Shown here one piece after another: positions 47,428 through 59,163 of a stretch of 64,000 nt of DNA; position 1 is the stretch's first letter; each line of letters starts with the position of its first letter. The DNA is from Strigops habroptila (taxonomy: Eukaryota > Chordata > Aves > Psittaciformes > Psittacidae): positions 44,360,576 through 44,424,575 of the forward strand of contig NC_044282.2 in NCBI RefSeq assembly GCF_004027225.2, given 5' to 3'. The notes beneath the pieces were generated by a model that did no database searches, was not told where the DNA came from, and worked only from the letters and a program-made list of their open reading frames with translations. A program made the position numbers and the translations under genes.

Positions 47428-48756
47428 CTGATGGCCCAGAGAGCAGAGGTTGAGGAAGGAAAAGGGCAAAAGTCTCTATTTAGCTTCAGCTTGCTGAACA
47501 AGGAAATGTTAATTCTTTATCTTGCTTTGCCCAGTGTGGTACCTCAATATAATTATTACACCTTTCTAAAAAAAACCCCAAACAAGTGAAGCCAGAGTGC
47601 CTGCTCAGACTACTAGCATCAAGGGAAATCATTCCTAATTCCCACACTTTCTAATGTAAATTCAGTATCCAGGCATTTACTGCTGAGAACTACGTATTAA
47701 CAAACAAGCAACCAGTGCTCTGAAGCAAGCCTGAGTACTGTCTAATAGGCAGGGAGCTCTGTGCATCCCAGTAATGCAGCATGTGCCAATATGCCATATG
47801 ATCTATTCTTTACTACCAATGTTCTTTCATTGTCTCTGGCAAACAGTTGCACTTTACCACTAGCAGGAGCTGCTGCCTCACACAAAGGCAAGACCTAGCT
47901 GCTCATCTGATTTTCCTAAGAACAGCAGTTCCCACCTCACGTCCCTGCCCAGGAGAAGCAGCCACCTCACACAGGAGCGAGCTGGAACACTGCCTTTACA
48001 TGAGAAAGTAACTCCTCAACGTGGCACCACACCTCTTCCCTTTTCCACCTCTTCTGCACTGGTTCCACCTTTATCACATAATAGATCACACTGACAAAAC
48101 CAAGATACTGAAAACATATGAAGAACTTTGTTCTTACTGAACAAAATATGCAGTTCTTATTCTCATTCCGCTCAGTTCCTATTTATAAACTTTTATTATT
48201 TAAAATGCATGGCTTCCTGCTCATCTGCCCCCAGTTCACAATGAAAACCTCTACAATCTTCCATGGACAACCACACCTTATAGGTATTCTCCAGATTCTT
48301 CTCAGAATTTCTTCTTCCATACTCTATCTATCTCCCACTTTCACCATTGGATTGTTGACATCCCAGGCAATATCTTAGAAAAGTTCCTCACTTAAATATC
48401 TTAGTTTCGTGTTTCATCTTTGTTACATATTAAATACTTCTTCCAACACAATGGCCTTCATTTACTGGTGCTGGCATTTCAAGTCGGGCAGAGTTTTATT
48501 TCCAACGTTTGGCCAAGCACTTCTACCTCCCAAAGGGTGCTTATATTTAGGTAATACTCTGTCTTTCCTGTGTCACTATTTTTTTTTTCTTTTAATTGTT
48601 TAGTATATACAACTAAAGAAAATGATGGCTATTCCTCATTGCATGAGAATTTACCTAGCTGCACATAACACTCTTACTGTAAAGTGACTGCTCATATAAC
48701 TTTCTATTCCTGAAGGAATGTCAGCTGAGGAAAAAAAAAAAATAGGTTTTTTTTTT

Positions 48757-48778
48757 TAAAAGAATATTAAAATAGAGT
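48757..48778. repeat. 22-bp sequence identical to 39,938-39,959
   Basis: The two sites share 22 consecutive bases (core aagaatattaaaatagagt). A 14-bp part recurs at 31,954-31,967. Flanks are not alike, so this is not a larger duplication that I can see. Confidence 0.6.
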
Positions 48779-51700
48779 GGTAACATCTAATCAAAGAAAG
48801 TTTTTATGGGCATCCAAGGAAAAAGGGCTTCTGCTGATACATCCCTACTTTACCACACAGCCTGGAATCCACTTGAAACCAACTGTTAAAAATGCATCTT
48901 CTCTTTAAGTATAAAACTACCATATACAGCAAAAGTTCTCCCTACTAATTCTCCCATTCCACAGACTTTTTTGTGCATACCAAAGAAAAAGGAAAAACAA
49001 TGATAGACTCCAGAACTGGGAATTGTGCAAGGAGAAATTCTAACAGAATGCATATACAAGACATTGTAAGCTCTTAAATGAAGGTTGTTCTGTTGTTTGG
49101 GTTTTTTTTTAATGGAGGTAGAATATGCAGAAAAATACAAGCCAGATTGTTTTTACATACTGGCATGATAGAAATAGATGTGTGTTGTTTTAATATATAT
49201 AATTCTGAGGTTTGATTTCAACTCTTTCATTCAATTTTGAAAGTTCTAAACTTTAGGTTTTATAGAAAACCTGATAAAAATAAAACTTGTTGCTTTTATT
49301 TACTATATTTTTTTAATGGAAAAAAATATCAGAATGCTAATACGGATCAGAATTTTCCCACATGCTCTTTTAGCAAAGTAGAGGCAAAACTGAAAAAATT
49401 TTACAAAGAATTCAAATTTAAGGAGCACTTTTTCAACAGCAAACTTCCCTATGCATTGTCTTATAAGCAAATTCACAACTGGTGAGCAAACCTCTCCTTT
49501 AAGAGCAACAACTGCTGGCTTGGCATATCCCAGATCGACCTGGATGATTTGGGCTTCAACTTGTTTGCTAGGTATTGGGACAAAAGTTTACTCACACCAT
49601 TAGAAGTTCAGGCATGCCTCTTTATCAACAGATATAGTATAAGTCACAAAACAAGCTGACATGTACCACCTTAGATATATTTCCATTCCTAGCTGGTGTC
49701 CTTTTGAACCAGTTAGGAAAATGGCATTCCCTGCTGTAGGCTTGGCTTTGCCTCTCACAGCAATGCCTTCAGAACTGAAATAGAATAGGCTACAATAGGA
49801 CCAAACTGATTCTGCAGATGCAGGACAGTGAGTATGTGCATCAGGAATAATCAGTGGTGAACTGAGTTTTGCCTCCCAAGCCTGAGGTACTGGTTTACTG
49901 ACAGAAATGGAGAGGACAAAAAGAGCTAATTGAAAAGAGGACCCAAAGTCTTAGAGTCAGGCTCGTTGCTCTGCTCCCCGCTGGAAGCACGAGGGGCGCA
50001 GGCCAATGACTACTTTGGGTAACATTGGCCTCCCTCCTCTTAGTGCTAACAGCCTTGCCTCAACTCAGCTTCTGCTACCAAGAAGAGGTGCAGCAAGCCT
50101 GGCTTTTTGGAGCCCTGGACTACACACAGCTGTGAGCCTCCTTAAGATGTTTTGCCACCTTCAGCAAATATCTACCCCAAACATTGCCTCAACACCCAAT
50201 GACTGTGGAGCCGAGCCTTGGGTCAGGGCCTCAGGGAAGCACCACAGTTCAAACTTCAGCAGCCACATGCTGGAAGAGCAAATTAGAGTATTGTATCCAA
50301 ACATTACATCCTAGAACAGCCAGCTACGGCCTCCACAAACTTTTGAAGCTGGAACTGGAAGAGAGAGACTAATGTGAGCTAGTGTGAATCATTTATCCCA
50401 GCTAGGGTATGATTATATCATTCTGCTTGACAATGTGACATAGAGGGGGCAATGCAATATCCATTTCACAGTGAGGCCGGTATGACATGGCTACTATGGA
50501 TGGTTAGGCTACTTAATTTATGCTTCAGAACTCATCTGGATTCATTAAGCATTTCCTACTACATTCAGCCTTGCTATAGATAGCTGCTTATAAAGGTTAT
50601 AAGAAATAAACACTTTAGGCATGGGCAATTTATTTCTTCCTTCAACCTGGCTATCTTTTGTGAAATTGCATGGTATAGGCCAGTAACTACAATATCTAAT
50701 TTATAGAAAGCATGAAAACCAAAGACTTCAAACTGTTGCAGAATGGCAGAGAGCTGCAAATATGTTAGAGGAAGAATGAAAACAAACAAACAGAACAAAA
50801 AGAAAACTCTCAAGGCACTGAAGGTGCCCCAAAGAGTGAAGATTAATGTTTTATATTGTTTATATATTTTCAAGAATGCTTTCAAGAAAGGCACTTAGCT
50901 CTTTCTGTGCTTTTTGCATTTGAAAATAATTAACCATGGGGTGAGCTTTTTAAAGAAGACAACAAGGCAAACATTTCCTGAATTCTTACAAAGTGAAAAG
51001 GTAAATATGCGAAGACTTGACTGGAACGAAATAGAATCCCTCAACTCTAACTGCGTTGTTTGCTGTCCTTTAAAACCAGGCTAACCCAGTGTGCAGTTCA
51101 TTAGTATTCTAATTGTCAAGTAGCGCTCAGTGGTCGTCTCAGGCTGTCTGATTAAAAACTAAACAAAATTAATTTTTTTCCATTGCCAGATGCACTGTCT
51201 TTTTTTTTTTTTAATTAAACTCCCTTCCCAACACTTGAAATCACATACCATCATAGCAGAGCAGTAACTGACCGTACTTTGCAGAAGTAGATCATGAAAG
51301 ACTACTTAATTCTAAATTACAATGCAGAGGTTTTATTCTTACAATGCATTGCTGTTCTTCTGTTCATTTCACCTGATCTTTCTGTTCTCCAAGGATGAAA
51401 GAAAAACTGATGGGACTGTGATCACAGAGCATGGCAAACAGCTTCATGACCTACAACCAGCTATGGAGCACACAAGACAGCTTGCTTCTATTTCTAAATA
51501 GACACTGTGCTTTGGTAAGGATGTTCTTGCAGACATGATCTTGGCTGCTGAACCGATTCAGACATTTAAAGGTAACATCTGGGCACTAGCCGTCTAACTA
51601 CTCTCTTCCACTTATACATTTATCTACCATAAAACTGTATCGACAGGTGTTTCCCTGAATCATGATACCATTAATAAACATCAACAAAATGTAATGCTTC

Positions 51701-52216
51701 TATAATACTAAAAAGGACGACCTAAAAACTGAGTTTCTGGACAGAACCTCAGCACCCTGGGGTACATTTTCAGGAACATCCACAGACATATTCTGCTAAC
51801 TTTACCTGAGTAAATCACTTTAATTATTTTGTGCCTTTGTTTTCTGTTATTATAGCGGGGATCATTCTTTGTCTCTGTTACAGTTGGATGTTATGCAAAC
51901 AAAATTAATCGTGTTATGTGTACAGACATTGTAGTTGTAGAGGACAAAATGAATTCTACATTCAGAATACCAAGATTAACAGGACCCAGAGCATTCCCAA
52001 GACACAAGAAAAATATACAGTTATCATTTTAAGCTACAGCCAGCTAGAATAACATGCCAATCAGACTGATGAATGACACAAGAGGAGTCATGTTAGACTC
52101 AGGGTTTATTGAAGATTAGACCACGCCCTCTTGTTTTATTCATGTTAAGTATGCTGTCAGTGACACCAACTATGGTACTTGTAAAACCACCTTAAAACAT
52201 AGGAGCAAAAGGAAAA

Positions 52217-52254
52217 GTAGTGAACATGCTAAAAAGCTGTAGTGAACATGCTAA
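52217..52254. repeat. tandem duplication, 22-bp period
   Basis: Sixteen identical bases (gtagtgaacatgctaa) at 52,217-52,232 and 52,239-52,254, a small tandem duplication. Confidence 0.9.
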
Positions 52255-52360
52255 GGTTGCATTCACAAACGTATCTAAAACTTCAGAAAAAATACTGAAC
52301 GAACCTGTCTCTAGCAAGACAGAACTATTTTTCCCTTTGTAACCAGACTGTCTTATGCTA

Positions 52361-52382
52361 GGGGACTAGCATACTAGTCCCC
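52361..52382. repeat. perfect inverted repeat, 9-bp arms with 4-base loop
   Basis: GGGGACTAG, loop CATA, CTAGTCCCC. It would form a stable hairpin. It lies five bases before the 5' edge of a truncated CR1. No terminator or RNA function is implied in this setting. Confidence 0.95.
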
Positions 52383-52387
52383 AGGAT

Positions 52388-52677
52388 CTAGGAATTGTAT
52401 TGACAGGACAAGGGGTAACGGGTTCAAACTTCAACAGGGGAAGTTCAGGTTAGATATAAGGAAGAAGTTCTTTACAGTGAGGGTGGTGAGGCACTGGAAT
52501 GGGTTGCCCAAGGAAGTTGTGAATGCTCCATCCCTGGCGGTGTTCAAGGCCAGGCTGGACAGAGCCTTGGGCAACATGGTTTAGTGTGAGGTGTCCCTGC
52601 CCATGGCAGGGGGTTGGAACTAGATGATCTTAAGGTCCTTTCCAACCGTAACTATTCTATGATTCTATGAGTCTATG
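52388..52677 (+). mobile_element. young CR1 LINE 3' end (5'-truncated, 290 bp)
   Basis: Matches 61,880-62,168 of the large CR1 almost base for base. It begins with the last ORF2 codons (acaaggggtaacgggttcaaa), then the 3' UTR (ggttagatataagg, agttctttacagtgaggg, atggcagggggttgg), and ends in three octamers: ATTCTATG at 52,654 and 52,662 and AGTCTATG at 52,670-52,677. It is a typical short CR1 insertion without target-site duplication, and same-strand as the large copy. Confidence 0.97.
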
Positions 52678-55600
52678 CTGGGAAAAATGTACAAAGGAAA
52701 ATATGAATAATGTGATTGAGTTAGTTCTTTTTACGTTTTGAATTATCATGGTTAAAAATGAGTGGTGGCAACAAACCATAGCTGAAGAATTTTTTAACAG
52801 AATTTTTTAACAGAAATCAATTTATGCTTCCCTCCATAATTTTTTTGAGAGTTATCAAGTACTGCTATGATATTCAACTGTCTTGCAATATTTCCATGTG
52901 GCTTCCTCATTTTAAGTTATTGCAGGTACACAGCCAGACACTAATGTTGAGTTCGCTATCATTTTTTTGGGTAAGACTCAACTGAATTTTTTTTCCCCCG
53001 TGGAAATGTTGGTCTCATTTGCAAGATTATGCATTAAAAAAATTAAAGACTAGAAAATTAAATTAAACCCCGAATTTGTTCCCTTGCAATAGGGGGCATA
53101 TTCTTAGGAAAAGTACACGTTATCTGCAGTGGTGGACCGGAGCAGATAGAGGGGAAAACAAGAAAAAGGATTAAAAGAAACAGAGCAACTCACAGTCATT
53201 GAATCTATATAGGTTTAATCAGATGGGGCCATTGAGTCTGGGTTAGCATGTATTTTCTAAAAATTAATTTATTATCCTTTTAAAGTTGATCTGAAAACTG
53301 TCAGACCTTTCATCTTTTATACTTGATTGTCAGAGTCCTTCCTGTTTGAACACAGAAAATGTTCAGTGTCCAAAACCTTCAACTACAGCCCACATAATCT
53401 AGTGGAAAAAAAACAAACAACAAAGCCCACCCCCCCCCAAAAAAAAACCCCAACAAAAAAACCCAACCAACAAACACAAAAAAAAAACTCCACAAAAAAC
53501 CCCCACAACCCAACAGGATCAATAATATAATATAATAAAATAACATTAATAATGCTTTTGCTGCTTAGTAAAAAAAGCTTTTTCCTTCCCCCACCTCAAG
53601 AGTGAACAACCTTGGTTGAGCTGGTTTTGAATTCAAGAGTAATGGAATCTCACTATTCATTTTACTCCTCAGCATTTTATTTCTCTTAAAATAATTCTAT
53701 TTTATGAGCTGCCTTTCATAGTTGCAGAGATAGTTAATATACATCCGGGGATATTGCTAAGGTTGAAAAAGTTTTCTGTATGGGTGTAGAGAGGATTAAA
53801 GTTTGTCTTAGCTGCTCCATTTATGTACTTTTTCCCAAACTTTTCAGATCAAATTCTTCTCAAAAATTACAATAATTTGGAAACAAGAATTTACAAATAC
53901 CACCAATCTGCAACCTAAGTTACAAGTTTTAGCAATTAAAAAATCTGTTTTAAATGCTCTGCCTCCTGTTGAAGTGTGAGTGCCTCAGGTGGGCAGTGAT
54001 AGGAACACGAACCATGAAGAGTTTAACAGAGCAGCTGTGGTCCTTCGGAAGTGATCCTGTGACCACAGATGCTTGTGGATCAGGTGCTTACAAAGCCTGA
54101 TGAGTAAATGCCCACAAATTTTTAAAGATTGCTACCCCAGATCCTTTAGTAGAGTTTAAATAGGTGATACAACAGGCTCAAGGTCAATCTAGTATTGAAA
54201 GGTAATTGAAATGGATTTGACTATGGAACTATTAACAGCAATTCACACAGGCTATTTAGTGGCAGTTAATACTTGTACTCTTACAAAATGCCTTAAATAT
54301 GAAAAGCTGTACTAAGGTAAATGTCTTAGTGTTTGGAGTTAAACTTAGCTCTACGCGCTTCCATGTCTAAATTTAAAGCATCTACTATATAATAAACCAT
54401 AATATTACAGGTTTTAAACTAAAAGCATTCCTTTTTGCAATAAAATAGTCTTGGCACCTTAAAAAAAAAAAAAAGATAATTAGCAGCTTTTAACTTCCCC
54501 AATATCACCTACTGAGCTTAAACATCGTATAACCAACAGCTGAGCAACCCAAAAAAACAGAATCCAGCCATGACAAAACTTAAACTTCATCCACCTGTGA
54601 CTTCATTCCCAGGCTGTGACTTTGCAAATTCTCTTTCAGGAGGTGAACTAAAGCAAACGGTGCTGGATTTGTGTAAAGGGCACCTCTCTAGCATTAACCA
54701 TTTTTCACCAGAAACACCTACAGCTTCCCATTCCACCTATAAAGGAAACTGCCTACACTGCGGAGGAAGAACCAAGAAATATTGGCCTGCCCTGATGTTA
54801 AATCATTATGGCTATGACAGGCATTCCTACACATGATGCATGTGCAGCTGCAAATAAGGTCATCGTGTTTTTCTCCTTGGCAGTTAACACTACACGCTGA
54901 GCATCTCAGCTTCCATTTTAAATTTACACTTGCTTCCCTCTCTTAAAAAGCAGACAAAAAATTTGTGAAGTAATTAGATTTCTACGTCTAATTAGCAAAG
55001 ACTTAATTCACTACCGATATATTTCACCTTTCTGTGAGCTACTTCAGCAATGACTTTCACATATTCAGAGCTTTCCATGCTGCTGAGCTCCTAACTAATT
55101 TACAAACTTTGGAATATTATGTACTGTGACAGTAAATAATAAAATCCCCAGATTGATACGTATGTTAGATCCAGGCTTTCCTTAAAATACCCACATTTTC
55201 AGATAAAAATCAGAGCTGCTGCTCACCAGAGTCAGAGTGTATGAACAAACCAGGTCAACATCGTGTGTGCAGTCAGTCCTATGTTTCTAACAGTACATGG
55301 GCTTCATCAACATCCTGGCACAGATAACATCCAAGTGCTTCCTAACCATTATAATTACTGTGAAAGCACAGAACATCTGGCAGTGTATACACACACATTT
55401 CTGTCATCAGTTAGAATAAATCAGTACGGCACTGATAAAAGTCAATGGCAATGAGCTTATTTAAAACAGATAGGGACCCAGTCTTGAAGAACCTACCTCT
55501 GCCAATTATATGAATTCATTTTAGCAAAGCAGTGCTTTACTTTCTAAAAGAATCTCATTAGCTTAGCAGTAGCTTGGCTGCATTTGGAAAATTAGGATTA

Positions 55601-57797
55601 AATTCACTTGCTTATTGCAGTAGTATGGCCTAGCAAAGACAGGATTCACTAAGTACTACCGTTTAAAACAGCTTAGTGAGAATGTGCTGGTAAAAAATAT
55701 TATTTAAATAATCTCACTACAAGACAGCATCTCTCATCATGGATGCTGGCCAAGTGCTTCCAATATTTTGTGAGTTAGTGCAGCCAGAGGCAAAAACAAA
55801 CCCAACAGTCACCAGGAGGATTTGTGGGGCTTCCCCTGGTAGCTTCCCATCAAAGTACGATGCATGCTTTGTGAGATCTGATACTACATGTGGCAGGGCT
55901 GCTGCTAAGAAGGTCACCATGGGATTATTTTAATGTTCACTGAAATGGAAGCAATTTATTACACATTGCAGTAGCATCGCTTTCATTCAAATTATAAGAG
56001 GTTGCAAGTAGCCTTTTAAATCTGCTTTGCCTTTCCCTCCGGTACCAGCTTACCTTCTAGCTTCTTGGAAAGATGATGCTCTGCGAAGGAGGCTTTGGAG
56101 GTTATGCAAAGAACAGAGCATTCGGTAAGTACCCTGTTGACCTCCCGGAGCATGCAGGGCTTGAAACATACATCTGCATGCATAAACTGGGTTTCCCCAA
56201 TGGCCTAAGAATGGGATGCATCTGCAGAACAAGTTTTGCACTTACTTGAATATTATCATAAAACATTTATATGATTTAATTAGATTATGTAAATGATTTA
56301 CTCCAATTTGAAGCTTTGAAAATCATAATGTCATGCTCTAAATTATGCAAGTATTGAAAATGCTTTTCACAGCAGTAGAAGCGAAAACACAAGTGAGACA
56401 GTCCTGCCACATGCCCTTCTACTGTTTTCTACTCACCAAAGGCCACAGAGAATGCATTACCATAATCTGGACTTTCTCTATTAAGATTTTCTCAAAAACT
56501 GTAGTTATTTTGTGCTGATTTTATGCTAAGTCCCAAATCCAAATCTGGTTTGGAAAATGCTCTGTAGTTTATACGCACATCCTGACTAAGCAGCAGATTT
56601 TCCACGATGTCCTCCTCACCCTTGTCTGACACAGCATGCATTTCATGGCAAGAAGACCTCAGCAAGGAGATTCAATAAGAGTTATTCATTGAAGCATCTT
56701 CCTAACTGCTGACACTGAAAAAGGGAAGAAGGTAAAGCCTTAGCCAACATTTTTCTCTTAAGTTAACTTACTTAATCCTGTACACCTGGACAGGATAATG
56801 CTGCCACAATACTAAGCACATGTCACTGAGAGATCCTGCACCCCATAGGACATTCTTTAAACTATACAAAACAAGCATTTATACAATTTACAGAAATAAG
56901 ATACAGTATGTTGAGATGGTACCAAATTATCTGGAAGCAAAAGGAACCACCATTAAAGAAAAAAGAACCATCATGAATTAGTTCCTGGAATTAACATGTA
57001 CTCACACAAAAGTCGCCAAACTTGGGTAGCTTTTCAACAGGACACTGTTATTCAATATACCACTAATTTTCCAATACAAACTGAGTGCATCAGCTGTTTC
57101 TTCAATACTGCTGCTTAATGTGTCTGAAACACCGAAGTCTGATCTGCCTCCACCACACAGATTGCTGTAATGGGCTCTAAAGCACGTACCACTTTACATT
57201 AGGGTCACAAATCTTTCTATGCAGTCAGAATACCTTATTCCCAAATCCTAATGTTTCCCCCATATTCTGCCACCCCCTTACCCAAAATGAAGATCATGGA
57301 CAGAATAAAAAACAATAATAAAAAAGAAAATAAACTTTAAGTTAATGAAAAATCCTAGAATGTTTGAGTTCCCAGGCAAGGGAACTCTGAAAATAACAGC
57401 TCAGAGAGATGTATTTCTTCCTGTGCATATGTAGGGCTGTTCTTCATCGCATGGTAAAATGACCTCCCCCATAGCTCTTCAGCCATGGGTGCCTCGAGAA
57501 CAGTTCACATGCAGGCCAGGTAATGTCATATGATTATCAGTATACCTATGCTGATACAAACCATCTACAGTAACACATATCTCTACTGGCAACCTACATA
57601 TCTGGCTCACCACAGAATAAACCTGCACATTTCAACCTTACACAGCGCAGGACTCCTGGGAAAGCTGCTCTCTCAGCAACCCTTTGTCATCTATGGCATG
57701 CTGTCCAGCTATAGTTATGACTTTATGACTTCTGAAAAAGCTGACGAGTTGCGAGAAAAGGTTGTAAGAAAGTCTATGGGGACAAGCCACACATGAT
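52678..57797. other. AT-rich non-coding stretch without recognised genes
   Basis: About 5.1 kb before the large CR1. It holds a 13-bp tandem duplication at 52,787-52,812 (gaattttttaaca twice), the A/C-rich tract at 53,408, an A-run at about 54,462-54,474 and an A-rich tract at 57,300-57,345. Open frames on both strands at 55,717-55,933 have no family resemblance. Confidence 0.45.
53408..53552. repeat. A/C-rich low-complexity tract followed by (ATAAT)n
   Basis: About 105 bp of A and C with C-runs up to nine and A-runs up to nine, then a short ATAAT/ATAAA pentamer run at about 53,519-53,552. The Lys/Pro/Thr/Asn-rich open frame over it is compositional. Confidence 0.88.
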
Positions 57798-58087
57798 TGC
57801 CGAGGTGAGTATCTCCAGAGAGGACGCCTTTAACACCGGAGCGGGGGGAAGCACAGCGTCCAGGAGCCTCAGTTCGGAGCGCCAAGAGCGACCGAGGGAG
57901 CCTCAAGTCCTCGGCAGGACTTGCCCAGGAGCCGGCAGCTCAGCTGGCGCGAGCAGCTGCCTCACAGGGGGCGGCGCCAGGAGTGACGGCACCAGCGCTC
58001 AGTGGAGAAAAACACATCCCAGGGAGCACGGGGAACAGGGCGTGGCGCGGCAGTTGGCGCAGGCAGGGCGAGTGGGCAGCGGGCGGG
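57798..58087 (+). promoter_or_regulatory. CR1 5' UTR, presumed internal promoter
   Basis: About 290 bp, GC-rich, from the conserved first base to the first ATG of the ORF1 zinc-finger frame at 58,088. It starts at the same base as the copies at 11,825 and 16,785. CpG density is reduced compared with the 16.8-kb copy (many CG sites read CA or TG), consistent with decay of methylated CpGs. Promoter role inferred from LINE biology. Confidence 0.45.
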
Positions 58088-59163
58088 ATGGTGAGCACTC
58101 GCCTCAGGACCAGGGCCCGCTCTGGCAGCTCTGCCCCGGCGGTGGCCAGCGTAGGCACCCAGACAGAGCCGGTGAGAGGGGAGGCTGCGGCGCAGACCTC
58201 GGAGTGTAGAAAGTGCCTCGACTGGTCTCTTGAGGCGAGGGTGCACAATGGACAGGGCTGCACTCGGTGCGCCCTGGTGGAGGTCCTCCTGCAGCAGGGG
58301 CTGAGCTGCGGGAGGCTGCTGGTGAGCTAAAAGATGCCAGGGAAGCTGAGAGGAAGCTGGGCTGCTTGCTCCAGGCCCAAACTGCACAGGGGCCACAAAC
58401 GTCCAGCACTGCTCATATAGGAAAGAAGGAGGGCAGCAACTCAGGAAGCTGGGAATTAGTTACGAGAAAAACTAACAGAAAAAGGAGGAAGAGAGCAATT
58501 AACGACAAGGGGCTTCCTCCTAAATCTGATGTCCCCACCCAGAACTGCTTCGCAGTTCTGCAGGGGGCTAATGAGAAAGCACCCACCACACCTAATGAGC
58601 ATCCTGCTGATGCACCAATAAAGAGGATCACTACTGGTGCCTCCAGGAAAAAGTGGAGAGTCATAGTAGTAGGGGACTCTACTTTGAAAGGCACAGAGGC
58701 ACTCATCTGCAGGCCTGATCCAGTCTCGAGGGAGGTGTGTTGCCTGCCAGGGGCTCGGATCAGGGATGTTGCTGAGAGGCTGCCTGCTCTAGTAAGTCCT
58801 GCTGACTATTACCCCCTTCTAGTGGTCCATGTGGGTGCTAGAGATGTAGATAGCAGTAGCCTGGAGAACATCAAGACGGACTACAGAGCCCTGGGAGAGG
58901 TGGTTAGGGGCTCTGGAGCTCAGGTAGTTTTTTCATCGATTCTCCAGGACAAAGGGGAGGACCTTAAAAAAGCTAGGCGCGTTTGGCAGGTTAATAAATG
59001 GTTAGAATGGTGGTGCCATAGTCAGAGGTTTGGCTATTTAGAACATGGGGCTCCATTTGGGAAGTCAGGTCTACTGGAGGCTGGTGGAGCTGGTCTGACA
59101 AAGAAGGGGAAGAGCTGTTTTGGTAGGAGGCTTGCCAGGCTGGTCAGGAAAGCTTTAAACTAG
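58088..59163 (+). pseudogene. CR1 ORF1: zinc finger, coiled coil, esterase-like protein (one frame break)
   Basis: ORF1p of CR1 binds the element RNA. From ATG 58,088 the first frame encodes a Ser/Arg-rich start and two CxxC pairs (cysteine codons at 58,205, 58,214, 58,259 and 58,268), then ends at a stop at 58,328-58,330. The rest lies one base back (-1), open from before 58,267 to the TAG at 59,161. In that frame (298 codons counted from 58,267, no in-frame ATG) residues 10-45 form a charged coiled coil, 71-76 are RKRRKR, and about 130-298 are a GDSL-esterase-like domain with VVGDST at 134-139. The usual GxND block reads GARD (190-193) and the C-terminal Asp-His motif reads GGAGL (273-277), so esterase activity is unlikely. 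The break falls at the G-run 58,297-58,300 and is shared with two other copies. Confidence 0.9.

Larger units (their letters stand above)
47428..52360. other. AT-rich non-coding stretch without recognised genes
   Basis: About 4.9 kb. It includes an A-run/T-run inverted pair at about 48,730-48,757, the 22-bp sequence shared with 39,938, and a moderately GC-rich part at 49,960-50,360 with overlapping open frames on the plus strand but no recognisable protein. No RNA gene or transposon identified. Confidence 0.45.

Noticed and set aside
49960-50372. Possible coding exon or LTR in a moderately GC-rich patch
   Set aside because: No TG...CA ends, no duplication, no motif in the open frames. Nothing beyond composition supports it.
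50574-50894. 106-codon hydrophobic open frame on the minus strand
   Set aside because: The T-rich complement of A-rich DNA gives Phe/Leu/Ile-rich peptides by composition. No splice sites comparable with the 47.2-kb candidate.
52361-52382. Intrinsic terminator
   Set aside because: A GC stem without a following T-run, in a vertebrate genome. Kept only as a palindrome.
55717-55933. Exon-like open frames on both strands
   Set aside because: Both strands are open over the same interval. The minus frame has an in-frame stop just downstream of the only good acceptor, and no good donor follows.
57940-58409. Minus-strand open frames over the large CR1 5' end
   Set aside because: Same cause: reverse of the GC-rich 5' UTR and zinc-finger coding part.
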